Source: Pandoraea eparura (lineage in GTDB: Bacteria > Pseudomonadota > Gammaproteobacteria > Burkholderiales > Burkholderiaceae). Taken from it: a DNA stretch of 64,000 nucleotides. This document shows, piece by piece, positions 24,170 to 32,795 of this stretch. Position numbers and translations under genes: made by a program. Position 1 is the stretch's first letter. Every line of letters begins with the position of its first letter. Location of the stretch: assembly GCF_902459725.1 (NCBI RefSeq), contig NZ_CABPSH010000010.1, positions 1-64,000 of the forward strand, written 5' to 3'. The notes below the pieces were generated by a model that saw only the letters and a program-made list of their open reading frames with translations, did no database searches and was not told the origin of the DNA.

Positions 24170-25513
24170 ATGAATATCATCTGGGCTCGTGCGCTGACGT
24201 TCCTGATCCTGCAAGCGGCCATTTCGACGGCCGTCGGCTGGCTCTTCGGGGCGAACGTCGGCTACATCACGGCCATCGTCCTGCTGGTCACGCAGCTCCT
24301 CTTCAATGTCCACCACGCCCAGCGCCTTTGGCGTCTGCTCGACGCGCCCGTTTATGGCGAAGTACCGAGCGCGCTCGGCCTGTGGGGCGAAATCTATTAT
24401 CGGCTGCACAAGCTGGCCAAGCGCTGGCATAACCAGGTCAAGCAGGTGGAGCAGCAGCACGCGCGCTTCATTCAGGCGATTCAGGCGTCGCCCAACGGCG
24501 TGATCATGCTCGACGAGCATAATCAGATCGAATGGTGCAATGCAATTGCCGAGGTGCACTTCGGCATCGACGCCAAGCGAGATCTGCGTCAGCAGATCAC
24601 GCATCTTCTGCGCACGCCGGCCTTTGTGCATTATCTGTCCTCGGAGCGCTACGACGAGGCGCTGCTCATGCATCACATGGGCGAGAAGCGCAACAACGTG
24701 CTTTCCATGCAGGTCTTCCCGTACGGCGACCATCGCAAGCTCATCATCTCGCTCGATGTGACCGATCTCGAGCGCACGGACTCGATGCGTCGCGACTTCG
24801 TGGCCAACGTCTCGCACGAACTCAAGACGCCGCTCACCGTGCTCTCCGGATTCCTGGAGACGGTCGGCGAGCTGCCGCTCTCACCCGACGAGATCCAGCG
24901 CTACGTCGAAATCATGCGCCAGCAGGCCTCGCGCATGCAGAACATCGTGAACGACCTGCTCACGCTCGCGAAGCTCGAAGGCAGCGGCAAGCCGCCACCG
25001 GATGAGCGGGTCGACATGGACATGCAACTGCGCTCGCTGCGCAACGATGCCGAAGGGCTCTCGCAGGGGCAACACGTGATCGACGTCTCGGGGGCCGAGG
25101 GGCTCGATCTGCGAGGCGCGGAGGGCGAACTCCACAGCGCATTCAGCAATCTGGTGAGCAATGCAGTGCGCTATACCCCGCCGGGCGGCAAGATTCGGAT
25201 CGAATGGGGACCGATGGGCGATGGCGGAGCCCGCTTCGCCGTGACCGACTCCGGGCTGGGGATTCCGGCGGAACATATCCCGCGGCTCACGGAGCGCTTC
25301 TATCGCATCGACCGCAGCCGGTCACGTGATACGGGCGGCACGGGCCTTGGCCTGGCGATTGTCAAGCATGTGCTGACGCGCCATCAGGCCGATCTGAAGG
25401 TGACGAGCGAGGTGGGGCGGGGCAGCACGTTTGCCATTCAGTTTCCGCCCACGCGTGTGGCGCACCGCGCGCCGGTCGACGCGACCCCGCCTGGCGCAAC
25501 GGTCGACGGCTGA
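24170..25513 (+). CDS. phoR: Phosphate regulon sensor kinase PhoR
   Basis: A 447-residue membrane histidine kinase. Two N-terminal helices (about 5-45) with almost no periplasmic loop, a PAS domain (about 95-200), the dimerisation box VANVSHELKTPLTVLSGFLE with the phosphorylated His near 216, and an ATPase domain with N, G1 (DSGLGIPAEHI) and G2 (GTGLGLAIVKHVL) boxes. It phosphorylates PhoB under phosphate starvation. It follows phoB by 91 bases. Confidence 0.96.
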   Translation: MNIIWARALTFLILQAAISTAVGWLFGANVGYITAIVLLVTQLLFNVHHAQRLWRLLDAPVYGEVPSALGLWGEIYYRLHKLAKRWHNQVKQVEQQHARFIQAIQASPNGVIMLDEHNQIEWCNAIAEVHFGIDAKRDLRQQITHLLRTPAFVHYLSSERYDEALLMHHMGEKRNNVLSMQVFPYGDHRKLIISLDVTDLERTDSMRRDFVANVSHELKTPLTVLSGFLETVGELPLSPDEIQRYVEIMRQQASRMQNIVNDLLTLAKLEGSGKPPPDERVDMDMQLRSLRNDAEGLSQGQHVIDVSGAEGLDLRGAEGELHSAFSNLVSNAVRYTPPGGKIRIEWGPMGDGGARFAVTDSGLGIPAEHIPRLTERFYRIDRSRSRDTGGTGLGLAIVKHVLTRHQADLKVTSEVGRGSTFAIQFPPTRVAHRAPVDATPPGATVDG

Positions 25514-25623
25514 GTGCAGATGGCTTGGCGCCGGCGGTTGGGCGCCGATCGCCAAGCGCTGGCGGCCAGCCGAAGATCATCTGGCCCAAGCGCAGGCGGT
25601 GCGCGCGGGCGAGCGCCTGTCGG

Positions 25624-27702
25624 TCAGTCGCGCGTACCGGTCTGCACGTGCTGTGCGATCTCCTGCATCAGCGCCATCTGGCTGTTGAACGGCGTTTTGC
25701 CCGGCTTGCGACGCACATAGCTGCCGTCCGGACGCATCAGCCAAGCGGCAGTGTTGTCACGCAGGTGGATCATGAGCCCTTCGCGAATCACGCGGGCTTT
25801 CAGGCGCCTGTCCTGTACGGGGAACGCCACTTCCACGCGGCGGAAGAAGTTGCGCTCCATCCAGTCGGCGCTCGAGAGCATGACCTTCTCGTCGCCATTC
25901 GCATAGAAGTAGTAGATGCGATGGTGTTCAAGAAAACGCCCGACAATCGAGCGCACGGTGATGTTCTCTGACAGGCCCGGCACCCCGGCGCGCAGCGAGC
26001 ACACGCCGCGTACGATCAGATCGATTTTCACGCCGGCGCGCGACGCCTTGTACAGCTCGGCGATGATCGTCGGTTCGAGCAGCGCGTTCATTTTCGCGAT
26101 GATGCGGGCTTTCTTGCCGGCAGCGGCCGCTTCCGTTTCACGGCGGATCGCCTCGAGCAGATGCGTGTGCATCGTGAACGGCGACTGCCACAGCCGCTGC
26201 AACGGGGTTTGACGACCAATGCCGGTCAGTTGCTGGAAGACGACGTGGACATCGGCGCACAGCGCCTCGTCGGCGCTCATCAGACCGAAGTCCGTGTAAA
26301 GACGGGCCGTGCGCGGGTGATAGTTGCCGGTGCCGAGGTGGACGTAGCGCTTGAGGAACGACTTCTTGCCCTGGTGCGCACGACGCACCACGAGCAACAT
26401 CTTCGCATGACACTTGTGGCCGACCACACCGTAGACCACGTGGGCGCCGACCGCTTCGAGCTGTGCTGCCCAGTTGATGTTGGTCTCTTCGTCGAAGCGT
26501 GCGAGCAACTCCACCACGACCGTGACTTCCTTGCCGTTGCGGGCGGCTTCCATCAGCGCGTCCATCAGCGAGGATTCGTTGCCGGTACGATAGATTGTCT
26601 GCTTGATGGCGACCACGTCGGGGTCGCGTGCGGCTTGCAGCAGCAGCTCCAGCACGGGCTGGAAGCTGTCATACGGGTGATGCAGCAGCAGGTCGCCCTG
26701 GTCGATGAGGTCGAACATCGCGGGCGACGCGCTCATGCGCTTGGGCAGCGCCGGCACGAACGGCGCGAACTTGAGATCCGGGCGGTCGACCATCTCGGGC
26801 AGGGGCATCAGACGCACGAGGTTGACGGGGCCTTTGACACGGTAGCAGTCCGAGTCGCTCAGGCCGCACTCCGTCTGCAGGCGCCGCACGAGGCGCGCTG
26901 GCGTACCCGCATCGACTTCGAGGCGTACAGCGTCGCCGAGATGGCGGGCCGGGAGTTCGCCCTGCAGCGCGGTGCGCAGGTTGGTAATTTCATCCTCGTC
27001 GACGAACAGATCGCTGTTGCGCGTGACGCGAAACTGGTGACAGCCCTTGGCCGTGAGTCCGGGAAACAGTTCGCTGGCAAAGCGCAGCATGAGCGAGCTG
27101 AGCAGCACAAAGCTGTTGGGCAACGGGGCGAGCGCCGGTGGCATCGGAACCAGCCGGGGCAGGGCGCGCGGGGCCTGGACGATGGCGAGTTCGGCGTCGC
27201 GGCCGAAGGCGTCCTTGCCTTCGAGTTCGACGGCGAAGTTCAGGCTTTTGTTTAGCACGCGCGGGAACGGGTGTGCGGGATCGAGCCCGATCGGGGTGAG
27301 CACCGGCACGAGTTCGCGCAGGAAGTAGTCGCGGGCCCATTCGACCTGGGCGTCGTTCCACTGGCCTGACGGGTGAAATGCGATGCCTTCGGCTTCGAGG
27401 CGCGGCAGCAGGCTGTCGAACATCGCGTACTGCTTTTCCACCAGCGCCTGTGCCCGGGCACAGACTTGCGTGTAAACTTGCTGGAACGTCATGCCGTCGG
27501 GCGTGAGCATGCCCGGATTTTCGCGCATTTGCTCCTTCAGTCCGGCGACGCGGATTTCGAAGAATTCATCCAGATTGCTACTCACGATACAGACGAAGCG
27601 AAGGCGTTCGAGCAGCGGCGTTGCCGGATCCGCCGCCTGGGCAAGCACGCGTTCGTTGAACGCCAGGATGCCCAGCTCGCGGTTGAGCAGCGGATAATTC
27701 AT
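25624..27702 (-). CDS. ppk1: Polyphosphate kinase 1
   Basis: A 692-residue enzyme polymerising the terminal phosphate of ATP into polyphosphate. The N-terminus is NYPLLNRELGILAFNERVL; the catalytic-domain blocks HHPYDSF, VVELLARFDEETNI, KCHAKMLLVVRR (autophosphorylated His) and HLGTGNYHPRTARLYTD are present. An ATG 42 bases further upstream (27744) is in frame. The Pho box at 27752-27769 and its expected -10 overlap that upper ATG, so the 27702 start fits better. It is convergent with phoR and divergent from ppx. Confidence 0.94.
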   Translation of the reverse strand: MNYPLLNRELGILAFNERVLAQAADPATPLLERLRFVCIVSSNLDEFFEIRVAGLKEQMRENPGMLTPDGMTFQQVYTQVCARAQALVEKQYAMFDSLLPRLEAEGIAFHPSGQWNDAQVEWARDYFLRELVPVLTPIGLDPAHPFPRVLNKSLNFAVELEGKDAFGRDAELAIVQAPRALPRLVPMPPALAPLPNSFVLLSSLMLRFASELFPGLTAKGCHQFRVTRNSDLFVDEDEITNLRTALQGELPARHLGDAVRLEVDAGTPARLVRRLQTECGLSDSDCYRVKGPVNLVRLMPLPEMVDRPDLKFAPFVPALPKRMSASPAMFDLIDQGDLLLHHPYDSFQPVLELLLQAARDPDVVAIKQTIYRTGNESSLMDALMEAARNGKEVTVVVELLARFDEETNINWAAQLEAVGAHVVYGVVGHKCHAKMLLVVRRAHQGKKSFLKRYVHLGTGNYHPRTARLYTDFGLMSADEALCADVHVVFQQLTGIGRQTPLQRLWQSPFTMHTHLLEAIRRETEAAAAGKKARIIAKMNALLEPTIIAELYKASRAGVKIDLIVRGVCSLRAGVPGLSENITVRSIVGRFLEHHRIYYFYANGDEKVMLSSADWMERNFFRRVEVAFPVQDRRLKARVIREGLMIHLRDNTAAWLMRPDGSYVRRKPGKTPFNSQMALMQEIAQHVQTGTRD

Positions 27703-27751
27703 AGTGAACGTGCGAAAGACATGGGATTGGCGTGAATTCTTCATCCGTATT

Positions 27752-27769
27752 GTTACAGTTATATGACGT
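27752..27769 (-). promoter_or_regulatory. Pho box of ppk1
   Basis: Read on the minus strand: ACGTCAT, ATAA, CTGTAAC. The halves match the CTGTCAT consensus at 5 and 6 of 7 positions, with the proper 4-base spacer. It faces ppk1. Confidence 0.6.
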
Positions 27770-27775
27770 TCACAT

Positions 27776-27793
27776 TTGTCAACGACGTGTCAT
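27776..27793 (+). promoter_or_regulatory. Pho box of ppx
   Basis: TTGTCAA, CGAC, GTGTCAT on the plus strand, facing ppx and about 100 bases before its start. The halves match at 5 and 6 of 7 positions. No strong -10 follows at the expected distance, so this is the weakest of the four boxes. Confidence 0.45.
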
Positions 27794-27896
27794 ATTGGAT
27801 TTGTAGCGTATTCGTCATTTATTTGTCGAGTGCGCGTCATGCTTTTCGTGTGATTCGTCGTCCACTCCGGCACTTTTCGCTCAGGCGCATTCCGAC

Positions 27897-29432
27897 ATGA
27901 GTACTCCCTCGCCCTTGCTAGCGGCCGTCGATCTCGGCTCGAACAGTTTTCGCCTGATCATCGGCCGCGTGGAGGAAACGTCCGCCGGGACGCAGATCTA
28001 TCAGGTCGACGCACTGCGCGAGCCGGTTCGCCTGGCGGCGGGTCTGAACGCCGAGAAGTACCTCGATCATCCGTCGCAGCAACGCGGTTGGGACGTGCTC
28101 AAGCGCTTCGGCGAGCGATTGCGCGGATTTCATCCTGACAAGGTCCGTGCGGTGGCCACGAACACGCTGCGTGTGGCCAAGAACGCTGAGGACTTTCTTG
28201 GCGAGGCGCAGCATGCGCTCGGGTTTCCCATCGAAGTGATTGCCGGGCGGGAAGAGGCGCGTCTGATTTATGCGGGCGCCGCGCATTCGGTGCCAACGTG
28301 TCAGGGTAACCGGCTTGTCGTGGATATTGGCGGCGGCTCCACTGAATTCATCATCGGGCAGGATTACGAGCCGCTCATCATGGAGAGTCTGTATATCGGC
28401 TGCGTGAGTCATAGCCGGCAGTTCTTTCCCAGCGGCAACGTCGATGAATACGCGATGAAGCAGGCCGAATTGGCCGCCCGCCGCGAGATTCAGATCATTT
28501 CGGCGACCTATCGTGATGCCGCCTGGTCGCAGGCGATCGGCTCGTCGGGGACGGCACGTGCGCTGGCCGAATTGCTCGAGGCCAACGGCTTCAACGACGG
28601 CGGTGTGCATGGTCTCACGCGCGGTGGTCTCGAGCGTCTCAAGCGGGCGCTCATCAAGGCCGAGAATGCCAACCGTCTCAAGCTTGCCGGGCTCAAGCAG
28701 GATCGAATTCCGGTGCTGCCGGGGGGACTGTCCATCATGTTGTCGGTCTTCAATGAGCTTGAAGTCGATCACATGGAGACGACCGACGCGGCGCTGCGGC
28801 TCGGGGTGATGTACGACTTGCTGGGGCGCACGCAGCATCAGGATATGCGGGCGGTCACCGTCGAGCAGTTCGTGCGCCGTTACGGCGTGGACCGAGCCCA
28901 GGCAGAGCGTGTGGGGCGTCTGGCGATCCGGCTGTATCGTCAGTTGCCGGTCGAGGCCGCCGAGGACGACGTCGCGGCGCAGGTCCTGGACGAGGGGCGC
29001 GAGGAGGGCGAGGCGTTGCTGAACTGGGCGTCATCGCTCCACGAGATGGGGTTGTCGATCTCGCACAGCGCGTACCACAAGCATTCGGCGTATATCGGCA
29101 GCAATGCGGATATGCCGGGGTTTTCGCGGCCCGATCAGGCGCGCCTGGCCGAGTTGTTGCTCGGGCACGTCGGCAAGCTGGGCAAGCTGGCGTCGCAGGT
29201 GCAGCAGGTCGATTGGCAATTGCTGTTCTGCCTGCGTCTGGCGGTGTTGTTCTGTCGCCGTCGCACCGATGCGTTGCCGGACAGCATCGACGTCCAGCGT
29301 CTTGGCGACGGCTTCGTGGTGTCGGTGCCGCGTGCATGGATCGACGTCAATCCGTTGACCGACTACAGCCTGCAGCGCGAGGCGCAGGAGTGGGAGAAGA
29401 TCGGCATGCGCTACAAGGTCGTGTACGCCTGA
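27897..29432 (+). CDS. ppx: Exopolyphosphatase (Ppx/GppA family)
   Basis: A 511-residue enzyme that releases phosphate from polyphosphate ends. The N-terminal actin-like ATPase fold carries AAVDLGSNSFRLIIGRV, GREEARLIYAGAAH and VDIGGGSTEFIIG; the C-terminal half is the HD-like helical domain with HEMGLSISHSAYHKHSAYI. Divergence from ppk1 with a shared 190-base Pho-box region suggests joint control. Ppx versus GppA specificity is inferred from length and context. Confidence 0.93.
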   Translation: MSTPSPLLAAVDLGSNSFRLIIGRVEETSAGTQIYQVDALREPVRLAAGLNAEKYLDHPSQQRGWDVLKRFGERLRGFHPDKVRAVATNTLRVAKNAEDFLGEAQHALGFPIEVIAGREEARLIYAGAAHSVPTCQGNRLVVDIGGGSTEFIIGQDYEPLIMESLYIGCVSHSRQFFPSGNVDEYAMKQAELAARREIQIISATYRDAAWSQAIGSSGTARALAELLEANGFNDGGVHGLTRGGLERLKRALIKAENANRLKLAGLKQDRIPVLPGGLSIMLSVFNELEVDHMETTDAALRLGVMYDLLGRTQHQDMRAVTVEQFVRRYGVDRAQAERVGRLAIRLYRQLPVEAAEDDVAAQVLDEGREEGEALLNWASSLHEMGLSISHSAYHKHSAYIGSNADMPGFSRPDQARLAELLLGHVGKLGKLASQVQQVDWQLLFCLRLAVLFCRRRTDALPDSIDVQRLGDGFVVSVPRAWIDVNPLTDYSLQREAQEWEKIGMRYKVVYA

Positions 29433-29483
29433 CCTGACGCCTGATGCACACCGGTTCGTGGCACGCGGACGCGGAAAATGACG

Positions 29484-29509
29484 AAGCCCGGCATCTGCCG
29501 GGCTTTTTT
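29484..29509 (+). terminator. Intrinsic terminator after ppx
   Basis: AGCCCGGC, loop ATCT, GCCGGGCT and a T run. It lies between convergent ppx and olsB. Confidence 0.88.
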
Positions 29510-29551
29510 GTGCTGTAGCGGGAGTGGGCGGCGCGCGGGGAAAGGCGCCTG

Positions 29552-30379
29552 TCAGGCCTGTTTGAGCTTGTTCACGAGTTCCGGGCCGAGGAAATGGCGC
29601 GCGTAGCGCGGGTTGATGTCGGCCAGACGGAACAGGGTGAGAAAGTCGGCGGTATTGAAGTCGGGGTCCCAGGCCGGGGCGCCGCAAATGCGGGCGCCAA
29701 GGCGCAGGTATCCCTTGACGAGGGCGGGCGGTTCGACCTCCAGCGTCGATTGCAGCTCGCCCACCGGCAACGCGATGCGCGGCACGGCGTGATACTCGGC
29801 CGGGGCCATGGCAGTGCCTTGCAGCTTGCGATAGAGGCTGGCGGCGTAGTGGCCACCGTCGGCCATGGGCACGCTGGCACAACCGAGCATCGTCTCCAGG
29901 CCGTTGCGCAGCATGTACTCGGCCAGGCCGCTCCAGAGCGCCATGATGACGGCGCCGTTACGGTAGTCCGAATGTACGCATGAGCGGCCGGTCTCGAGCA
30001 TCTTGGGGCGCAGGTGGTCGAGTCGCGAGAGATCGAATTCCCCTTCGGAGTACAGACGGCCGAGGCGCTTGGCCTGATCCGGGGGAAGTACGCGATAGGT
30101 GCCAACAACCTTGAGCGTGTCCTGATCGCGCACGATCAAGTGGTCGCAGTATTGGTCGTACTCGTCGACATCCAGGCCTGCGGGGCCTTTGACCGACGCA
30201 CCCATTTCTTCGGCAAAGACGTGGTATCTCAGACGCTGGGCTTCGCGAAGCTCGCTTTCGTCGCGTGCCCACGCCACACCCAGATTCGGTTTGACAGGCG
30301 TTTCAGGGCGAGGAAGATGCCTCCGCGACGTAGGGGTCAACGAAGAGAGCGGCATGGTGGGGTTCGGCAGGTCGCGCAT
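29552..30379 (-). CDS. olsB: Ornithine N-acyltransferase OlsB (GNAT family)
   Basis: A 275-residue acyltransferase of the OlsB/autoinducer-synthase-like GNAT class, predicted to acylate ornithine from 3-hydroxyacyl-ACP, the first step of phosphorus-free ornithine lipids. Visible blocks are AQRLRYHVFAEEMGA, DEYDQYCDHLIVRD, VVGTYRVLPP and ETGRSCVHSDYRNG, followed by LGCASVPMADGGHYAASLY. I chose MRDLPNPT at 30379, since the upstream ATG (30430) lies too close to the Pho box promoter. A near-perfect Pho box 70 bases upstream fits membrane remodelling under phosphate starvation. Confidence 0.8.
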   Translation of the reverse strand: MRDLPNPTMPLSSLTPTSRRHLPRPETPVKPNLGVAWARDESELREAQRLRYHVFAEEMGASVKGPAGLDVDEYDQYCDHLIVRDQDTLKVVGTYRVLPPDQAKRLGRLYSEGEFDLSRLDHLRPKMLETGRSCVHSDYRNGAVIMALWSGLAEYMLRNGLETMLGCASVPMADGGHYAASLYRKLQGTAMAPAEYHAVPRIALPVGELQSTLEVEPPALVKGYLRLGARICGAPAWDPDFNTADFLTLFRLADINPRYARHFLGPELVNKLKQA

Positions 30380-30451
30380 AAAGGCCCTTTTTTTGACGGT
30401 CGCGTTGCGACGTACTTTAAAAAGCATCAATGTCGAATCCGTGAACGGTGG

Positions 30452-30469
30452 ATGACAATTCTATGACAA
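30452..30469 (-). promoter_or_regulatory. Pho box of olsB
   Basis: On the minus strand TTGTCAT, AGAA, TTGTCAT: two identical half-sites, each 6 of 7 to consensus, with the canonical spacer, directed at olsB. This is the best-formed Pho box in the window. Confidence 0.75.
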
Positions 30470-30579
30470 AACCTCCGGTGTCATGATGTCAGAGATCAAT
30501 TTGCGAGCCTTTCGCTGGTCAATTCACCGGTAACGGCGGGGCGGATTGCGTTGCCGCGCACGTCGTCGAAGCGTGCGAG

Positions 30580-31074
30580 TCAAAGCAGGTCGGGATTGAT
30601 GACGGCGCGCACGACCACTTGGCTCTCGTTTTCGCGGCGGCGTGACGCGAGCCACCAGATGCCGGCCTTCTTGATGGTCCAGTACGCTTCCTGGCCGGTC
30701 AGCAGCAGGGCGGCGAGTTGGCCGAGGGCGGGTTGGTGACCGACGAGCACGACTGTCTGGACATTGCCGGGCCAGTCGATGGCCCCGAGCAGCGTCATGG
30801 CGTTCGCGCCGGGTGCCAGATCGCGCACGATACGCGGCGTGGGGGTGAGCGCCTGGGCGGTCTGGACCGCCCGCACCGCGGGGCTTGACAGGATGAGCGT
30901 GTGGTCCGGCAGGCGGGGGCGAAGCCATTGGGCGGCCTTCTCGGCCTGTTTGTGTCCGCGGTCGGTGAGTTCGCGCGCCAGATCGGCTTGCGCGTTGAGG
31001 GCGAGGGAAGCCGGCAGGTTTTCGGCGTCGGCGTGACGCCAGAGAATCAGGTTCATCGACACAGGTTCGGACAT
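30580..31074 (-). CDS. sixA: Phosphohistidine phosphatase SixA
   Basis: A 164-residue single-domain histidine phosphatase. The catalytic motif is LWRHADAEN (RHG type with A), the second Arg is in SSPAVRAVQTA and the second His in VLVGHQPALGQL. SixA removes phosphate from histidine phosphotransfer proteins. GGGAGG precedes the ATG at 31074. Small size and lack of an extra subdomain favour SixA over phosphoglycerate mutases. Confidence 0.85.
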   Translation of the reverse strand: MSEPVSMNLILWRHADAENLPASLALNAQADLARELTDRGHKQAEKAAQWLRPRLPDHTLILSSPAVRAVQTAQALTPTPRIVRDLAPGANAMTLLGAIDWPGNVQTVVLVGHQPALGQLAALLLTGQEAYWTIKKAGIWWLASRRRENESQVVVRAVINPDLL

Positions 31075-31233
31075 GGTGAACCTCCCACTATGACGGGGTT
31101 TCGTGGCGACGGCATGACCGTCGGCGGGCCGCTGCGAGACGACTATTGTGCCAGCCGTCGAAGGAGAAATGCCGGCGAAACGCGCGCCGATTTGACGCGG
31201 CGCGCCGAACCCACTAGAATGCGTGCTCTTCGT

Positions 31234-31310
31234 CGGAGCGTAGCGCAGCCTGGTAGCGCATCTGATTTGGGATCAGAGGGTCGTAGGTTCGAATCCTATC
31301 GCTCCGACCA
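31234..31310 (+). tRNA. tRNA-Pro (anticodon UGG)
   Basis: A 77-base cloverleaf: acceptor CGGAGCG/CGCTCCG, D stem GCGC, anticodon arm TCTGA-TTTGGGA-TCAGA with TGG at 31268-31270, T arm GTAGG-TTCGAAT-CCTAT and an encoded CCA. It marks the chromosome-prophage junction, since an integrase gene pointing at it starts 113 bases further on. Confidence 0.97.
31285..31310 (+). other. Presumed prophage attachment site attL
   Basis: Tyrosine integrases with this layout normally recombine in the tRNA 3' half, which the phage copy restores. The matching attR would be outside the window, so the core cannot be delimited. The boundary is inferred only from position. Confidence 0.4.
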
Positions 31311-31341
31311 GAAAATCCTTGCAGTACAAGCAGTTACGGAG

Positions 31342-31363
31342 CGCCCCATCGGGGCGTTTTTCG
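31342..31363 (+). terminator. Intrinsic terminator after tRNA-Pro
   Basis: CGCCCC, loop ATC, GGGGCG and TTTTT. It ends the tRNA transcript just inside the presumed prophage boundary. Confidence 0.8.
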
Positions 31364-31422
31364 TTTGTCTAATATTCCGTCTAACTGCGTCTAATATCCA
31401 GTAGTCATACAGTGCTGGGTTT

Positions 31423-32487
31423 TTATCCAGCTTTCGGCATATTCATTCGTACGACGCTCGTCGGTGTCAGCCGAGACTTCAGGTAGATCTCGGTCGTCTT
31501 GACGTCTGAGTGTGCTGCCGCCACCCGAAGCTGCTCCATCGTGTACCCGGCGCGCTCGGCATCGGTCAGCGCCTTCGCGCGGATGTCCTTGACCGTGTAG
31601 ACCGACTCACCAAGCCCCGCTCTCTCGCAAGCCCTGTCCCAAGCACTCCGTACTGCTGTGGCGCCATACGGCTTCCCGCTGAGCGAGTGGATGACATGCT
31701 TACCCTTCACCTTCCCGAAGGTCCGCGCTCGCTCCAAAACGGCATCAATTTCCGGGGTGATTGGCCAGTCCACCGCTTCACCGGTCGAGTCTTCCGTTTT
31801 TGACGGCTGGAAGTGAATTACCTTCGCCTCACGATCCACGTGCATCCACTGCAGATTGCGCACGTCGGTCGACCGCTGCATCGTGAGATAACAGAGATCC
31901 ACGAAGCACTGCATCATCTCCCCGCTCCGCACGTCCCTGCCGCTTTTCTCCTTCGCCAGGGCGTTTCGGATCGCGATGAAGTGCCCGTCAGGAATGTACA
32001 CGTCCCGCGCTTTCGGTTTCTTCAGCTTCACTTCTCGGCATGGATTGACCGACATGTGCCGCTTGATGATGCACCAGGCGAAGAAGCCAGACAGGAAGGC
32101 GCGCATCACGCGCTGCATGTGAAGCTTTCCGTCCCAGTTGGTCGTCAGGAATTCGACCACATAGGCCGGATCGACTTGATCAACGTCGACGTCGCGGAAC
32201 GAGGATTTGACGTACTCTGCGTAGTGCGGCCACGCCTTTTCCTTGTGCTTCCGCTTGTGCAAGTCGACATAGTCATCGACGAGGGCGGGGATGTTGCCCG
32301 ACCCCGTCGCCGACTCTGCTTTTCGCTTCTCGGCGGTCAGGCGCTCTAACATCGCCGTCTCGCCGTCGCTGACGCGGCATAGTTTCACCCAGCGGTTTGT
32401 GCCTGGCTTGAACCAGTAGTAGCTGCCGTGCTTTACATAGACTCGGCTCGGCAGCCCGTCAGGCGTCTGTCTGCGTCGTGCGTTCAT
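31423..32487 (-). CDS. int: Phage tyrosine integrase
   Basis: A 354-residue tyrosine recombinase expected to integrate the prophage at tRNA-Pro. The N-terminal SAM-like domain (HYAEYVKSSFRDVD) precedes a catalytic domain with the first Arg in TMQRSTDVRNLQW (about 200), a K-D-I-R box in place of H-x-x-R, AAHSDVKTTEIY with the conserved His, and the nucleophile Tyr near 334. It overlaps the DUF4224 gene by 4 bases and points towards the tRNA. Confidence 0.93.
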   Translation of the reverse strand: MNARRRQTPDGLPSRVYVKHGSYYWFKPGTNRWVKLCRVSDGETAMLERLTAEKRKAESATGSGNIPALVDDYVDLHKRKHKEKAWPHYAEYVKSSFRDVDVDQVDPAYVVEFLTTNWDGKLHMQRVMRAFLSGFFAWCIIKRHMSVNPCREVKLKKPKARDVYIPDGHFIAIRNALAKEKSGRDVRSGEMMQCFVDLCYLTMQRSTDVRNLQWMHVDREAKVIHFQPSKTEDSTGEAVDWPITPEIDAVLERARTFGKVKGKHVIHSLSGKPYGATAVRSAWDRACERAGLGESVYTVKDIRAKALTDAERAGYTMEQLRVAAAHSDVKTTEIYLKSRLTPTSVVRMNMPKAG

Positions 32488-32723
32488 GCTGCTCGCCTCA
32501 CCGAGTGGAGCGCCGGCCGCGCCGGCGGCGCTGATGACGGAAGCACGCCTGCCTTTTTGGCGCTGAGTGCCTCAAAAGTCGCCCATGTCATGATGATATG
32601 CCCGTTCGCGCGTTTCACTACATCGACGCCGAACTCGCGCTTGAACCATGCAGCCTGAGTCGAGCATCGCTTCTTGCCTGTGATCTGGACCAGATCGTCG
32701 TCACTGATCAATCGGCTGTCCAT
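32484..32723 (-). CDS. DUF4224 protein, integrase partner
   Basis: A 79-residue protein resembling DUF4224 (LISDDDLVQITGKKRCSTQAAWFKREFGVDV), a small domain regularly encoded just before phage integrases. The helix-turn-helix-like look and its ATGA overlap with int suggest an excisionase or integrase helper; that role is inferred, not shown. Confidence 0.75.
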   Translation of the reverse strand: MDSRLISDDDLVQITGKKRCSTQAAWFKREFGVDVVKRANGHIIMTWATFEALSAKKAGVLPSSAPPARPALHSVRRAA

Positions 32724-32795
32724 TTTCTACTCCCCAATCTTTCGCGGTCACCCGCAGAATCTCTTCCAGTGCTTCGGCCGTGGCCGGGTGGATGG

